Of a DNA stretch of 6,455 nt, positions 5,800 through 6,455 are shown in pieces. The notes under the pieces were generated by a model. The model was given only the letters and a program-made list of their open reading frames with translations, was not told where the DNA came from and did no database searches. Numbering within the stretch: the stretch's first letter is position 1; each line of letters begins with the position of its first letter. Origin of the DNA: Methanolinea sp. SDB (GTDB lineage: Archaea; Halobacteriota; Methanomicrobia; Methanomicrobiales; Methanospirillaceae); the NCBI GenBank assembly GCA_001412335.1, contig LKUF01000272.1, forward strand, positions 1 through 6,455, written 5' to 3'. Position numbers and translations under genes: made by a program.

Positions 5800-6455
5800 C
5801 TAAAACGTTGGATTTTCCGTGGGTTTCCAGGCGGCCAGTGTGATCGCCGGGCCATTGACATGATCCGGGGAATCATCATACACTATTGAATTACGAAATC
5901 CATAATTATTGAGCATATCCATGAGTGATGATTGTGTAACCCAAAAAGATCTTTTTGATAATCCTTTAAGCGGTTTCTTATAACCGGAAAATCCAAATTC
6001 TTTATGCCAAAATCCCTGATACCCATTGACTTGAATCGTTCCTTTCTCATCGGGAGCGTAATGTGTCCAGATGAATACTTTTTCCGTGATTTTACTGATT
6101 TCGCTTATGAGATTCCATGGTTTTGGCATATGGTATAGTATTCCCGAACAGAATACGGCGTCAAAATTTCCAAAAGAAGTTAATCTTGTCTTTTCCAAAT
6201 CTCCACAAACAAACCGTGCATTTTCTATCTTCAACAAATCCTTAACGAAATTTGCTTTTTTGACATTATAATCGCGTCCTTCAATGCCAAGAATTGATAT
6301 TCCCGGTTTCTTTGCCAATTGAAATGTGTGTCCCCCTTCAAGACTTCCTAATTCCAAAACTGAATGAATATCTGGGAAAGCGTCAAAAAATTGTGTAATG
6401 CGGTTATCGTTATCGAAAGAGATTTCTCCTCCGTATTTTTTCCCATTTATAGTAA
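5800..6455 (-). CDS. Class I SAM-dependent methyltransferase, partial (N-terminus beyond right edge)
   Basis: The frame is open from the right edge to TAG at 5800-5802, giving 217 residues with no in-frame ATG, so the start lies outside. A TTG at 6355-6357 sits inside motif I and is not a credible start. The class I (Rossmann) SAM-binding fold is visible: motif I VLELGSLEGGHTFQLA (fragment residues 32-47), an acidic second strand GIEGRDYNVKKANF, RFVCGDLEK for the adenine-side acidic strand, and FDAVFCSGILYHMPKPWNL for strand 4 with the following helix. The GILYHMPKPWNL form is common in small-molecule and sugar methyltransferases of surface-polysaccharide clusters, and CmoB-like enzymes share part of it. 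The substrate cannot be read. Next to aglB, methylation of a glycan sugar is possible but not shown. Base composition is near one-third GC, well below the adjoining GT2 gene. It is convergent with that gene, with a 25-bp gap. Confidence 0.85.
   Translation of the reverse strand, partial: TINGKKYGGEISFDNDNRITQFFDAFPDIHSVLELGSLEGGHTFQLAKKPGISILGIEGRDYNVKKANFVKDLLKIENARFVCGDLEKTRLTSFGNFDAVFCSGILYHMPKPWNLISEISKITEKVFIWTHYAPDEKGTIQVNGYQGFWHKEFGFSGYKKPLKGLSKRSFWVTQSSLMDMLNNYGFRNSIVYDDSPDHVNGPAITLAAWKPTENPTF

Noticed and set aside
6071..6271. 66-codon plus-strand frame opposite the methyltransferase
   Set aside because: It is antisense to a well-supported SAM-binding domain, with no start signal or recognisable product.
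1..6455. CRISPR arrays, tRNA or rRNA genes, insertion sequences
   Set aside because: I found no regularly spaced repeats, cloverleaf-like sequence, transposase frame or terminal inverted repeats with target duplications. The inverted repeats at 1568-1610 do not enclose a gene.

Overview
The window looks like chromosomal DNA of a methanogenic archaeon, most likely of the order Methanomicrobiales. The main reason is a full-length archaeal oligosaccharyltransferase of the AglB/STT3 type whose C-terminal region reads like methanogen AglB proteins. Supporting signs are archaeal BRE/TATA-like promoter elements, a near-leaderless start on one gene and a tetratricopeptide-repeat protein of a kind common in these organisms. 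I cannot fix the genus from the sequence alone.

Layout. Positions 1-237 (+) hold the C-terminal end of a TPR protein that starts outside the window. It converges across 179 bp with a GT4-family glycosyltransferase on the minus strand (417-1544). About 285 bp of divergent intergenic DNA (1545-1829) then carries promoter candidates and several inverted repeats. Next come aglB (1830-4442, +), a 180-bp gap with a hairpin/T-tract terminator candidate and a good promoter candidate, and a membrane-anchored GT2-family glycosyltransferase (4623-5774, +) resembling polyprenyl-phosphate sugar synthases. Only 25 bp further on, a class I SAM-dependent methyltransferase on the minus strand (5800 to beyond the right edge) converges with it. 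The methyltransferase is clearly more AT-rich than the GT2 gene.

How the genes may work together. The core reads as part of an N-glycosylation locus. The GT2 protein could charge dolichyl phosphate with a sugar, or add a sugar to a dolichol-linked carrier. The GT4 protein could extend a lipid-linked glycan on the cytoplasmic face. AglB transfers the finished glycan to Asn in sequons of exported proteins such as S-layer protein, archaellins or pilins. The methyltransferase could decorate a sugar, but its substrate is unknown. Only the AglB reaction is strongly supported; the other links rest on gene neighbourhood.

The protein-coding genes belong to known families, and I found no clear sign of a wholly new system. 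The least explained sequence is the 1545-1829 intergenic region. A perfect 10-bp inverted repeat there brackets the candidate TATA box of the GT4 gene. A diverged relative of the same arrangement overlaps the aglB start.
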